From Candidatus Chlamydia corallus (lineage in GTDB: Bacteria; Chlamydiota; Chlamydiia; Chlamydiales; Chlamydiaceae): a stretch of 64,000 nucleotides of DNA. Shown in pieces: positions 19,614-26,103 of this stretch. Where the stretch lies: positions 124,001 through 188,000 of the forward strand of contig NZ_NWQK01000002.1 of NCBI RefSeq assembly GCF_002817655.1, given 5' to 3'. The translations under genes were made by a program, and so were the position numbers. Numbering within the stretch: position 1 is the first letter of the stretch; the number at the start of each line of letters is the position of its first letter. Under the pieces are notes generated by a model. It was not told where the DNA came from. It saw only the letters and a list, made by a program, of their open reading frames with translations, and did not search any database.

Positions 19614-20822
19614 ATGGATAAGCTAACAGTACAAGATCTTTCCCCCGAAGGAAAAAAAGTCCTCGTACGTGTAGACTTCAACGTCCCTATGAAAGATGGA
19701 AAGATCCTTGATGATATTCGTATTCGTAGTGCGATGCCTACAATCAATTATCTACTTAAGAAACACGCTGCGGTTATCTTAATGAGCCATTTGGGACGAC
19801 CTAAAGGACAAGGATTTGAAGAGGAATACTCTCTTCAACCTGTTGTTGATGTTCTGGAAGGGTACTTAGGACATCATGTGCCGCTCGCCCCAGATTGTGT
19901 TGGAGAGGTTGCACGTCAAGCTGTGGCACAGCTTTCTTCTGGTAGAGTTTTGCTGCTTGAAAACTTACGTTTTCAAGCAGGAGAAGAGCATCCAGAAAAG
20001 GATCCTACATTTGCTGCAGAACTGTCTTCATATGGTGATTTCTATGTAAACGATGCTTTTGGCACTTCGCATAGAAAACATGCTTCAGTATACGTAGTGC
20101 CCCAAGCTTTCCCAGGTAGAGCAGCAGCAGGCTTGCTTATGGAAAAAGAACTGGAATTTTTAGGTAGGCACCTACTTACCTCTCCTAAACGACCCTTTAC
20201 TGCGATTCTCGGAGGAGCTAAAGTTTCTTCTAAAATTGGAGTTATAGAGGCTCTACTGAATCAAGTAGACTACCTCCTGTTAGCTGGAGGTATGGGATTT
20301 ACTTTTCTAAAAGCCTTAGGAAAATCTATAGGGAACTCTCTGTTTGAAGAGTCTGCTTTGGATCTTGCTAGAAATGTATTGAAAATTGCTAAAAGTCGTA
20401 ATGTTACTATAGTTTTACCTAGCGATGTGCAAGCAGCAGAAAATCTCCAATCTAAGGAATATTCTATTATTTCTATAGATCAAGGTATCCCTCCGCATCT
20501 TGAAGGCCTCGATATTGGACCTAAAACAATCGAAGAATTTACCCGTATTGTAGACCAATCAGCTACTGTATTTTGGAACGGCCCTGTTGGTGTCTATGAG
20601 GTCCCTCCTTTTGATGAAGGATCTATTGCGATAGCGAATACTTTGGGCAACCATCCGTCGGCTATTACTGTTGTCGGTGGGGGAGATGCCGCAGCTGTAG
20701 TTGCCTTGGCAGGCTGCTCTACCAAAGTCTCTCATGTTTCTACGGGAGGAGGGGCTTCCTTGGAGTTTTTAGAACGAGGCTTACTTCCTGGTACTGAGGT
20801 TTTATCTCCAGGTAAAAGCTAA
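19614..20822 (+). CDS. pgk: phosphoglycerate kinase
   Basis: Glycolytic enzyme that makes ATP and 3-phosphoglycerate from 1,3-bisphosphoglycerate. The 402-residue length is normal. It has the N-domain substrate motif VRVDFNVPMKDGKILDD, MSHLGRPKG, and NDAFGTSHRKHAS; the C-domain has LGGAKVSSKIGV, FWNGPVGVYE and the nucleotide-binding VGGGDAAAVV and STGGGASLEFL. The gene is intact. Its last ~60 codons (from about 20640) recur as decayed copies at 22115 and 24529, so this 3' end was the edge of a tandem duplication. Confidence 0.98.
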   Translation: MDKLTVQDLSPEGKKVLVRVDFNVPMKDGKILDDIRIRSAMPTINYLLKKHAAVILMSHLGRPKGQGFEEEYSLQPVVDVLEGYLGHHVPLAPDCVGEVARQAVAQLSSGRVLLLENLRFQAGEEHPEKDPTFAAELSSYGDFYVNDAFGTSHRKHASVYVVPQAFPGRAAAGLLMEKELEFLGRHLLTSPKRPFTAILGGAKVSSKIGVIEALLNQVDYLLLAGGMGFTFLKALGKSIGNSLFEESALDLARNVLKIAKSRNVTIVLPSDVQAAENLQSKEYSIISIDQGIPPHLEGLDIGPKTIEEFTRIVDQSATVFWNGPVGVYEVPPFDEGSIAIANTLGNHPSAITVVGGGDAAAVVALAGCSTKVSHVSTGGGASLEFLERGLLPGTEVLSPGKS

Positions 20823-21210
20823 TGATCTTTCAAATCAACATGTAAGCTTATAATGTGTTATGGGAGTTCTATCTTATTGCTGTTCAAACAAAAGCAGTAG
20901 ATCTTTTAATCTCTTTCTTTTAAATCGGAACCTCTTCCCATAGTTAAACTATCTTTTAACCACGCTCTAAACTTTTGTCGCAAAAATGTCTCTTGAGAGC
21001 TGTACCCCCTTTTAACCCTTCAGCTCGTATTGAGATTCTGTGTTTATTACTTTTATATCGATATCTTCTTGATTGTTAGAATTTTTTAGAATAAAAAGTT
21101 TTTATATTTTATTAGTTTAATTAACTTTTTATTTGAAAAATTGTTTTTATATATTCATTTTTTATTTTAATATAGATAGATATATGGAATAACAATGAGG
21201 GAAAATTATT
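20823..21210 (+). promoter_or_regulatory. AT-rich leader of the first effector gene
   Basis: 388 bases with no gene. The stretch aligns by eye with the segments after the two pgk relics (22298-22635 and 24707-25104). Shared patches include the GTTATTA/ATTGTTA run after TATCTTCTTGATT and the TTTAGTTCTTCAA/TTCAGCTCGTATT region. It therefore belongs to the duplicated unit. The last 100 bases are almost pure A/T and should contain the effector promoter. A short inverted repeat (21150-21155 with 21169-21174) lies here, and GAGGGAAAA precedes the start codon. Confidence 0.55.
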
Positions 21211-22062
21211 ATGTCTATTACCCCTTCAGGAAGAAAACCTGGTGATGATTCCTGGATGCCAGAAAATAATTCGGATAAAGAATCCGACACAAGCTCCAGC
21301 TCTAGTTCTAGTCCAAATTTAGGTGAGCATAGGGTGTCAGTTGATACAGGCTCTCAGGGCTCTATGGAGGATAAGATAAAGAAATTAGAGGCGCATTTTG
21401 GGGCTCAAGGCGGTATGCGCCATCCTCAAGGACCTGGTGGGGGTCGTCGTCCTCCCAGGGCTCCAGTTCCTCCCAGGGCTCCAGTTCCTTCTAGAGCTCC
21501 ACTTTCTTCGGGCGATGATAGCGATAGTGAGAGATCGTCTGTTGATACAAGTTCTCACGGCAACGTAACTAGTTTGAGAGAGAAGTTAAAGGCGCATTTT
21601 GGGGAAAGCGGTGTTCCCAGCCCTGAAAAACCCAAGGTTTCTTCTAAGCCTCCACTTCCTCCTAAACCTCCAGTTTCTTCGAGTGATGATAGCGACAGTG
21701 ATAGTGAGAGATCGTCAGTTGATACAAGTTCTCAGGGCTCTATGGAGGAAAGGAAACAGAAATTAGAGGCGTATTTTGGGTCACGAGGGGGTATGCGCTC
21801 TCCTTCAGCACCTGGGAAGGCTCCAGTTCCTCCTAAACCCCCAGTTTCTTCTGAACCTCAGTCTAAACCTTCGCTTCCTCCTAAACCCTCAGTTTCTTCT
21901 GGACTTCAGTCTAAACCTTCACTTCCTCCTAAACCCCCAGTTTCTTCTGGACCTCAGTCTAAACCTCCACTTCCTCCTAAACCCCCAGTTTCTTCTGGAC
22001 CTCAGTCTAAACCTCCACTTCCTCCTAAACCCCCACTTCCTCCTAAACCTCCAGCATCATGA
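21211..22062 (+). CDS. semC: SemC-like proline-rich type III effector
   Basis: Position next to pgk and architecture match C. pneumoniae SemC (Cpn0678), described as an early type III effector that bends the host plasma membrane and recruits SNX9. The 283-residue protein has an uncharged-to-polar N-terminus (MSITPSG..., Ser-run at 29-36) suited to a secretion signal. Three copies of a DTSSQGS + amphipathic-helix module (43-64, 109-131, 168-190, each ending in [HY]FG) are separated by Asp/Ser-rich acid stretches. Four exact-length 16-residue proline repeats (207-270) give PPLPPK, a class II SH3-binding pattern. It lacks the C-terminal globular domain found in two paralogues. The name rests on memory and synteny. 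Confidence 0.75.
   Translation: MSITPSGRKPGDDSWMPENNSDKESDTSSSSSSSPNLGEHRVSVDTGSQGSMEDKIKKLEAHFGAQGGMRHPQGPGGGRRPPRAPVPPRAPVPSRAPLSSGDDSDSERSSVDTSSHGNVTSLREKLKAHFGESGVPSPEKPKVSSKPPLPPKPPVSSSDDSDSDSERSSVDTSSQGSMEERKQKLEAYFGSRGGMRSPSAPGKAPVPPKPPVSSEPQSKPSLPPKPSVSSGLQSKPSLPPKPPVSSGPQSKPPLPPKPPVSSGPQSKPPLPPKPPLPPKPPAS
21337..21780 (+). repeat. three dispersed copies of the amphipathic-helix module in semC
   Basis: Related 66-69-base segments at 21337-21402, 21535-21603 and 21712-21780 encode VDT(S/G)S(Q/H)G followed by an 11-14 residue amphipathic helix and FG. Copies 1 and 3 are the closest. The paralogue at 22636 has a single copy (about 22768-22836). Confidence 0.85.
21829..22020 (+). repeat. 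4 x 48-bp tandem repeat in semC
   Basis: Four head-to-tail 48-base units, each encoding 16 residues (PPKPPVSSGPQSKPPL and variants), with a partial fifth to about 22060. The units differ at a few bases only, so the array is recent or homogenised, and it always keeps the frame. Confidence 0.95.
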
Positions 22063-22114
22063 GGACCAGATACGACAACTTGATAAGGTGGCTTTATCCC
22101 AAGTAGGAAATGGC

Positions 22115-22297
22115 CTCCTAGGCAACCATCCTTCGGCTATTACCGTTTTCGGTGCGGGAGATGGCGCAGTTTTGGTTGCCTTAGCAGGCTTTTCTACAAG
22201 GATTTCTGGTATTTCTACTGGAGGAGGGGCTTCTTAAGAGTTTCTAGAGCAGAAGCTATTCTCTGGTATAGAAGTTTTATCTCCCTCAACAAGTTAA
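22115..22297 (+). pseudogene. relic of the pgk 3' end (copy 1)
   Basis: Translates in one frame to LGNHPSAITVFGAGDGA...VALAGFST...STGGGAS, then a stop, then EFLEQ...GIEVLSPS and a final TAA at 22295-22297. This aligns codon by codon with the last ~60 residues of the intact pgk (LGNHPSAITVVGGGDAA...STGGGASLEFLERG). One codon, TTG for Leu in pgk, has become TAA. There is no start codon of its own. It is a duplication scar, not a gene. Confidence 0.93.
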
Positions 22298-22635
22298 ATA
22301 CCTCTTAAATCAGCATATAAATTTAAGGATATGTTTTGAACCATCGCGTTGTTATTCGAACAAAATCAGAAGTTCTTTACCACGTGAGCATTATATTCCA
22401 ACCTCTCTCGAGGCTGTTGTTGCAAGTATGTATTGAGAGTTTCGTTCTCTTTTAGTTCTTCAATTCGTATTTAAATTCTATATTTCTTTGCATCTATCTT
22501 CTTGATTATTAGGAGTTTTCAGAATTTAAAATTATAAATTTAAATCAATAGTTATTTTTTGAAAATTATTTATATATTATTAGTTTATTTTTTAAAATAA
22601 ACTAATATATAGAATAATAAATAAGGAAAATTATT
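22298..22635 (+). promoter_or_regulatory. leader of the second effector gene
   Basis: AT-rich duplicate of the post-pgk leader, with no gene. It should contain the effector promoter. A perfect 14-bp inverted repeat at 22578-22607 is listed separately, and AAGGAAAA precedes the ATG. Confidence 0.5.
22578..22607. promoter_or_regulatory. 14-bp perfect inverted repeat upstream of semD
   Basis: Arms 22578-22591 and 22594-22607 (core TTAGTTTATTTT / AAAATAAACTAA) pair perfectly across a 2-base spacer, 28 bases before the semD ATG. Shorter AT-rich inverted repeats occupy the equivalent place before the other three paralogues. It could be an operator, an mRNA hairpin or a by-product of AT-rich DNA. 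Confidence 0.45.
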
Positions 22636-23931
22636 ATGGCTATCGGTCCCTCAGGAAGAAAGCCCCATGATGATTTCTGGATGCCAGAAAATAATTCGAA
22701 TAAAGAATCCGATACAAGCTCCAGCTCTAGTTCTAGTCCAAATTTAGGTAGACACAGAGTATCTAGATCGTCAGTCGATATGAGTTCTCAGGGCAGCATA
22801 GAGAGTTTGAGAGAAAAGTTATCCCGCCACTTTGGAGCAGGAAATTTGCCTACGCCTGTAGGACCTACGCGGTCTCCTTCGCGTCCAACATCTCCGCCTC
22901 CCCTAACAAGTGGGGCTCGTCCTAAGACTTCTCAAACGAGTCCCAAGCCTGCACCTCCTCCTAGACCCCCACTTCCTTCGCGTCCAACATCTCCGCCTCC
23001 CCTAACAAGTGGGGCTCGTCCTAAGACTTCTCAAACGAGTCCCAAGCCTGTACCTCCTCCTAGACCTCCACTTCCTTCGCGTCCAACATCTCCGTCCCTA
23101 ACAAGTGGGGCTCGTCCTAAGACTTCAGCTTCTCAGCCCTCTAAAAGAAGTAGGTCAGGCCAAGCAAGCGGACTTTCTCGTGGTTTTAATTTAGAGCAAC
23201 TTAAGGCAGACTTAAAGGAAGTAGCTAAAAATCAGACTCAAACTCGAGAAAAACTTAACAAGATATCTGAAGAAATAAAGTCGCAGTGGATGAATTGGGA
23301 TGAGAATATGCCAGCAAACTACCAAGTACACGGTTACAATGTTTTGCTAAAGACTCTTATGACTATCCGTAACGAGCAGGCTGAGAAAATAATAGAAAAT
23401 CAGCAAGAAAAGCTCCCAGTATTAGTCAATACAGGTCTAGTCATGCTGGACGATATGGTTCAAGGGGCATTATATAACGCAACAACATTTAAGATCAGAG
23501 AGGAGAAAGACGGTTCGTCGATGCAACTACTTACTGTCTTGGCTGTAGAAGGGCCTCTACTAGCTTCCTCCGAATCTATCAAGAACTATCTACGAAATAG
23601 AGCAGTGGATCTTGGCTTGGATGTTAAAAATCCTGCGATAAAAGGGATAATCAAGACTGTTGGAAATTCTATGGATTTGATGCGTAGCCAGCATCCTGAA
23701 CATATGCCTGCGGTATGGGACCATTTAGCATACCGGTTGCTTGGAGCTGTAATTGAGATGAAGACTAAAACGACAATCTACAACATCAAAAAAGTTGACT
23801 TGCGTGAAGTATCTAACATGACAAGATCTTCGAGAAAAAAGTTGAAGGTTATGAAAGATTTATCGACATCAGTATGGTGCAATGCAATGGCAGTTCTAAT
23901 AGGAGATCTTTTTAACTACGGAGATCATTGA
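22636..23931 (+). CDS. semD: SemD-like effector: amphipathic helix, proline-rich region, C-terminal domain
   Basis: Best match by position and layout is C. pneumoniae SemD (Cpn0677), a type III effector reported to bind the membrane, the SNX9 SH3 domain and N-WASP. The 431-residue protein has an N-terminal secretion-type region nearly identical to semC. One amphipathic helix module lies at 45-67 (SIESLREKLSRHFGA), then a proline-rich region to about 170 with two and a half 33-residue repeats carrying SH3-type motifs. A helical domain of about 248 residues (184-431) has QWMNWDEN, VEGPLLASSESIKNYL and MKDLSTSVWCNAMAVLIGDLF. That domain is shared with the gene at 26104. The SemD I recall is about 382 residues, so this one probably carries an extra repeat. 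Confidence 0.78.
   Translation: MAIGPSGRKPHDDFWMPENNSNKESDTSSSSSSSPNLGRHRVSRSSVDMSSQGSIESLREKLSRHFGAGNLPTPVGPTRSPSRPTSPPPLTSGARPKTSQTSPKPAPPPRPPLPSRPTSPPPLTSGARPKTSQTSPKPVPPPRPPLPSRPTSPSLTSGARPKTSASQPSKRSRSGQASGLSRGFNLEQLKADLKEVAKNQTQTREKLNKISEEIKSQWMNWDENMPANYQVHGYNVLLKTLMTIRNEQAEKIIENQQEKLPVLVNTGLVMLDDMVQGALYNATTFKIREEKDGSSMQLLTVLAVEGPLLASSESIKNYLRNRAVDLGLDVKNPAIKGIIKTVGNSMDLMRSQHPEHMPAVWDHLAYRLLGAVIEMKTKTTIYNIKKVDLREVSNMTRSSRKKLKVMKDLSTSVWCNAMAVLIGDLFNYGDH
22879..23127 (+). repeat. 2.5 x 99-bp tandem repeat in semD
   Basis: Units at 22879-22977 and 22978-23076 are almost identical (33 residues: SRPTSPPPLTSGARPKTSQT... ending PPPRPPLP). A third, shortened unit with a 3-base deletion runs from 23077 to about 23127. 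All keep the frame. Confidence 0.95.
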
Positions 23932-23935
23932 TTAA

Positions 23936-24526
23936 ATCGGAACGCCTATATCTGACTATAATGATGACCGCAGTGCCCCATACCAGATTCTCTAAAAGAG
24001 GGCTCGACAGAAGAATACAGGTCAGGTATTGAAAACGCGTTCTTCAAGTTATAAAAACAATAGCAGATAGAAGCAATTCCATCAGAGAGTATGAATAGCA
24101 ATTTAAATCGCGGACCCTATGATAGAGTGGAATAGGAAGCTCGAGCAACGTAGGAACTACAATGCTGATATGTGTCTGGAACATGGTAGACGGGTTTGGA
24201 AGAATACTAAAATGAAGCGTTCTCTTCAGTGAATATCATTTTCTATGTGATACATTCGCGTACGTTTGGAAGCTATGTGACTCTTTAAGAAAAGCGTAGA
24301 GCCACCTCATTTTCCTAATTTAGAAGTTACATCTACTTCATTTCGTAGCTTTTGCTATCATCTATTTTTAAAGCTTTACTCTTTTATATCGGCAAGATCC
24401 GCTTCTTTAGATCTTTGCTGGTCTAGGTCCGATAAGTCTATAAACTGCAGTTACTTTTCCTTGATTACTCGACATGGGTCGCTGGGTGGAGTTCGAAAAG
24501 AACGAACTTTAAAGTGATCGAAAGCA
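23936..24526 (+). pseudogene. relic of the 5' half of the gene now at 27558
   Basis: Collinear with 27558 to about 28200. Anchors are CGCCTATATCT (23943 vs 27565), AGC-ATTTAAAT (24098 vs 27741), the ...GTAGAGCC-CC-...TTT/AGAAGTTAC segment facing GTAGAACCTCCC, and AAGTGATCGAA (24512 vs 28182). The ATG has become ATC at 23936-23938. Stops and small indels are scattered throughout. Homology ends within a few bases of 24527, where the second pgk relic begins, so the fusion point of a tandem duplication is preserved. Confidence 0.85.
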
Positions 24527-24528
24527 CA

Positions 24529-24706
24529 TGTCCTAGGGAACCATCTTTCAGCTACTATCTTTCTAGCTGGAGATGGAGTTGGTATGGTTGCCTTAGAAGG
24601 TTGTTTTACGAGAGGCTCGCATGTGTCTAATGGAGGAGCCCTGTTGGAATTTTTAGAGCTAGGCTGCCTTCCTGGTACTGAAATTTTTTCTCCAGAAAAA
24701 AGTAAA
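24529..24706 (+). pseudogene. relic of the pgk 3' end (copy 2)
   Basis: Reads in frame as LGNHLSATIFLAGDGVGMVALEGC...GSHVSNGGALLEFLELGCLPGTEIFSPEKS, matching pgk residues from about 343 to the end, with one codon deleted in the GGGAS loop. The pgk stop codon is changed (TAA to AAA), so the frame runs on into spacer to 24820. It starts at the same pgk position as copy 1. No ribosome-binding site or plausible start was found. Confidence 0.92.
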
Positions 24707-25104
24707 TTCCCTCGTAAATCAACACCTAAATTTATGGTTCGAAAGAATTTAAGATTATTTCTCTTCAGATATAAAGTAATGGATCTTGTGATTTCTGCCT
24801 TTCAAATGCGGAGTCCCTGACTGTGCATTATATTCTAACCTCTCGCTCCAGGCTATTATCGCAAAAATATGTATGGAGAATTTCGCTCTCTTTTAATTCT
24901 TCAAGTCGTATCTAAATTATACGTCTTAGAAGCCTTATCTTCTTGGTTATTAGAAATTTTTAGATTAGAAAATCTTTTCTAGATCAGAAATAGATTAATT
25001 ATAATTTTTTGAATTAACAGTATTTTTGTTTGAAAATATTTATATATAATTAATTTAAGTTTTAAAATTAATTAAACAAATAGAAACAAAAAAAGAAGAT
25101 TATA
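24707..25104 (+). promoter_or_regulatory. leader of the third effector gene
   Basis: Third copy of the duplicated AT-rich leader (shared patch TATCTTCTTGGTTATTAG), with no gene of its own. A 10-bp inverted repeat (25047-25056 with 25065-25074) lies about 30 bases before the ATG, and AGAAGA precedes the start. No promoter boxes were assigned with confidence. Confidence 0.5.
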
Positions 25105-25797
25105 ATGTCAGTCAATCCTTCAGGAAATAAAGATAGTCTCTGGATTCCAGGGGCTCATGATCAGCATCCCGATGTTCAAAATTCTGGAGTTTCAAGTACC
25201 AACCTGGGAACTCATAGTGTGACTAGCTCGGGGGGAGGTTCGAACTTTTTACAAAGAATGCGAAGAATAGTATCCCGGTTTTTCGGTGGTGAGTCGGCGA
25301 GAGTTCAATCAGAAAAAAAGAGCTTAGAGGCTCCTGTAACACCGAAGCCTTTATCATTGTCAGATGTGGGAGGAGATGCTCGTGCTACTGAAGGAGCTGC
25401 TAAGGGCTTAATTAAACACGGATACCAAGAAGGAAAAAAGGTGGATACCCCAAGCGTTCGAACTTTTTCAACAACAGGAGCTCGTCCTTCGCGTCCAGCA
25501 CCTCCGCCTCCTTCAACAACAGGAGCTCGTCCTTCGCGTCCAGCACCTCCGCCTCCTTCAACAACAGGAGCTCGTCCTAAGCGTCCAGCACCTCCGCCTC
25601 CTTCAACAACAGGAGCTCGTCCTTCGCGTCCAGCACCTCCGCCTCCTTCAACAACAGGAACTCGTGCTAAGCCTCCCCTTCCTCCGAAGCCTTCGCTTCC
25701 TCCACGTCCAGCATCCCAATCTCCTAAGGGGATTCTGAAACAGCCTGGGCAGCAGAAATCTTCTGGAAAGCGGGTCAGCTGGTCGGACGAAGATTAA
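25105..25797 (+). CDS. Sem-family proline-rich putative effector with PP1-docking-like tail
   Basis: A 230-residue paralogue of the SemC/SemD family. It has the MSxNPSG start and an SSTNLGTH motif at 30-37. A predicted amphipathic, basic helix (SNFLQRMRRIVSRFF, 46-60) could bind membrane. Four 15-residue repeats STTGARPSRPAPPPP (122-181) contain RPAPPPP, a class I SH3 pattern. There is no C-terminal globular domain. The tail has GILK (209-212) and KRVSW (222-226) followed by SDED; in eukaryotic regulators these two, in this order, are the SILK and RVxF docking motifs for protein phosphatase 1. Secretion is inferred from the family. A strong terminator follows. Confidence 0.75.
   Translation: MSVNPSGNKDSLWIPGAHDQHPDVQNSGVSSTNLGTHSVTSSGGGSNFLQRMRRIVSRFFGGESARVQSEKKSLEAPVTPKPLSLSDVGGDARATEGAAKGLIKHGYQEGKKVDTPSVRTFSTTGARPSRPAPPPPSTTGARPSRPAPPPPSTTGARPKRPAPPPPSTTGARPSRPAPPPPSTTGTRAKPPLPPKPSLPPRPASQSPKGILKQPGQQKSSGKRVSWSDED
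25468..25647 (+). repeat. 4 x 45-bp tandem repeat
   Basis: Four 45-base units encode STTGARP(S/K)RPAPPPP. The units are almost identical, with a degenerate fifth start (STTGTRAKPPLPP). The array is in frame throughout and makes up the proline-rich region of the third effector. Confidence 0.95.
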
Positions 25798-25841
25798 ATC
25801 GAGTCGCCGAGTCCTCATTTCAGCTGTAATAGAGGAATCCT

Positions 25842-25875
25842 ACAGGCACGCCATCTCAGAGGGTGCCTGTTTTTC
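25842..25875 (+). terminator. intrinsic terminator after the third effector gene
   Basis: An 8-bp stem ACAGGCAC (25842-25849) with GTGCCTGT (25863-25870), a 13-base loop and five T. It is the clearest terminator in the effector cluster and separates the third effector from the fourth, which must have its own promoter. Confidence 0.85.
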
Positions 25876-26103
25876 TCTGCTTGTTTTGACATGGTAGAAC
25901 TTAAGTGTGGTTGTTGGCATGCATTTTGTTGCGATTCCAAAGGAATTTAATATGAATATTATCTGCCTTAGTAAGTAAGATTTTATAATTCAGCAATTTA
26001 TTTAATTGTTAATTATTAATTAATTTAAAAAGTTTATATCTAATTATTTTTATTTTTTAAAATTAATTAAATAAAAAAATAAAAATAAAGTAGAGAAGAG
26101 ACG
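25876..26103 (+). promoter_or_regulatory. leader of the fourth effector gene
   Basis: AT-rich segment with no gene and, unlike the other leaders, no pgk relic. A near-perfect inverted repeat (10 of 11 pairs, 26041-26051 with 26059-26069) lies about 35 bases before the ATG. GAGAAGAG precedes the start codon. Confidence 0.45.

Noticed and set aside
21776-22237. 153-residue frame overlapping the 3' end of semC
   Set aside because: It is the shifted frame of the 48-bp repeats (LLNPQFLL...) joined to the first pgk relic; its tail resembles pgk only because of the relic.
24584-24820. 78-residue frame that could be called a gene
   Set aside because: It is the second pgk relic plus read-through into spacer, starting at an internal ATG without a ribosome-binding site.
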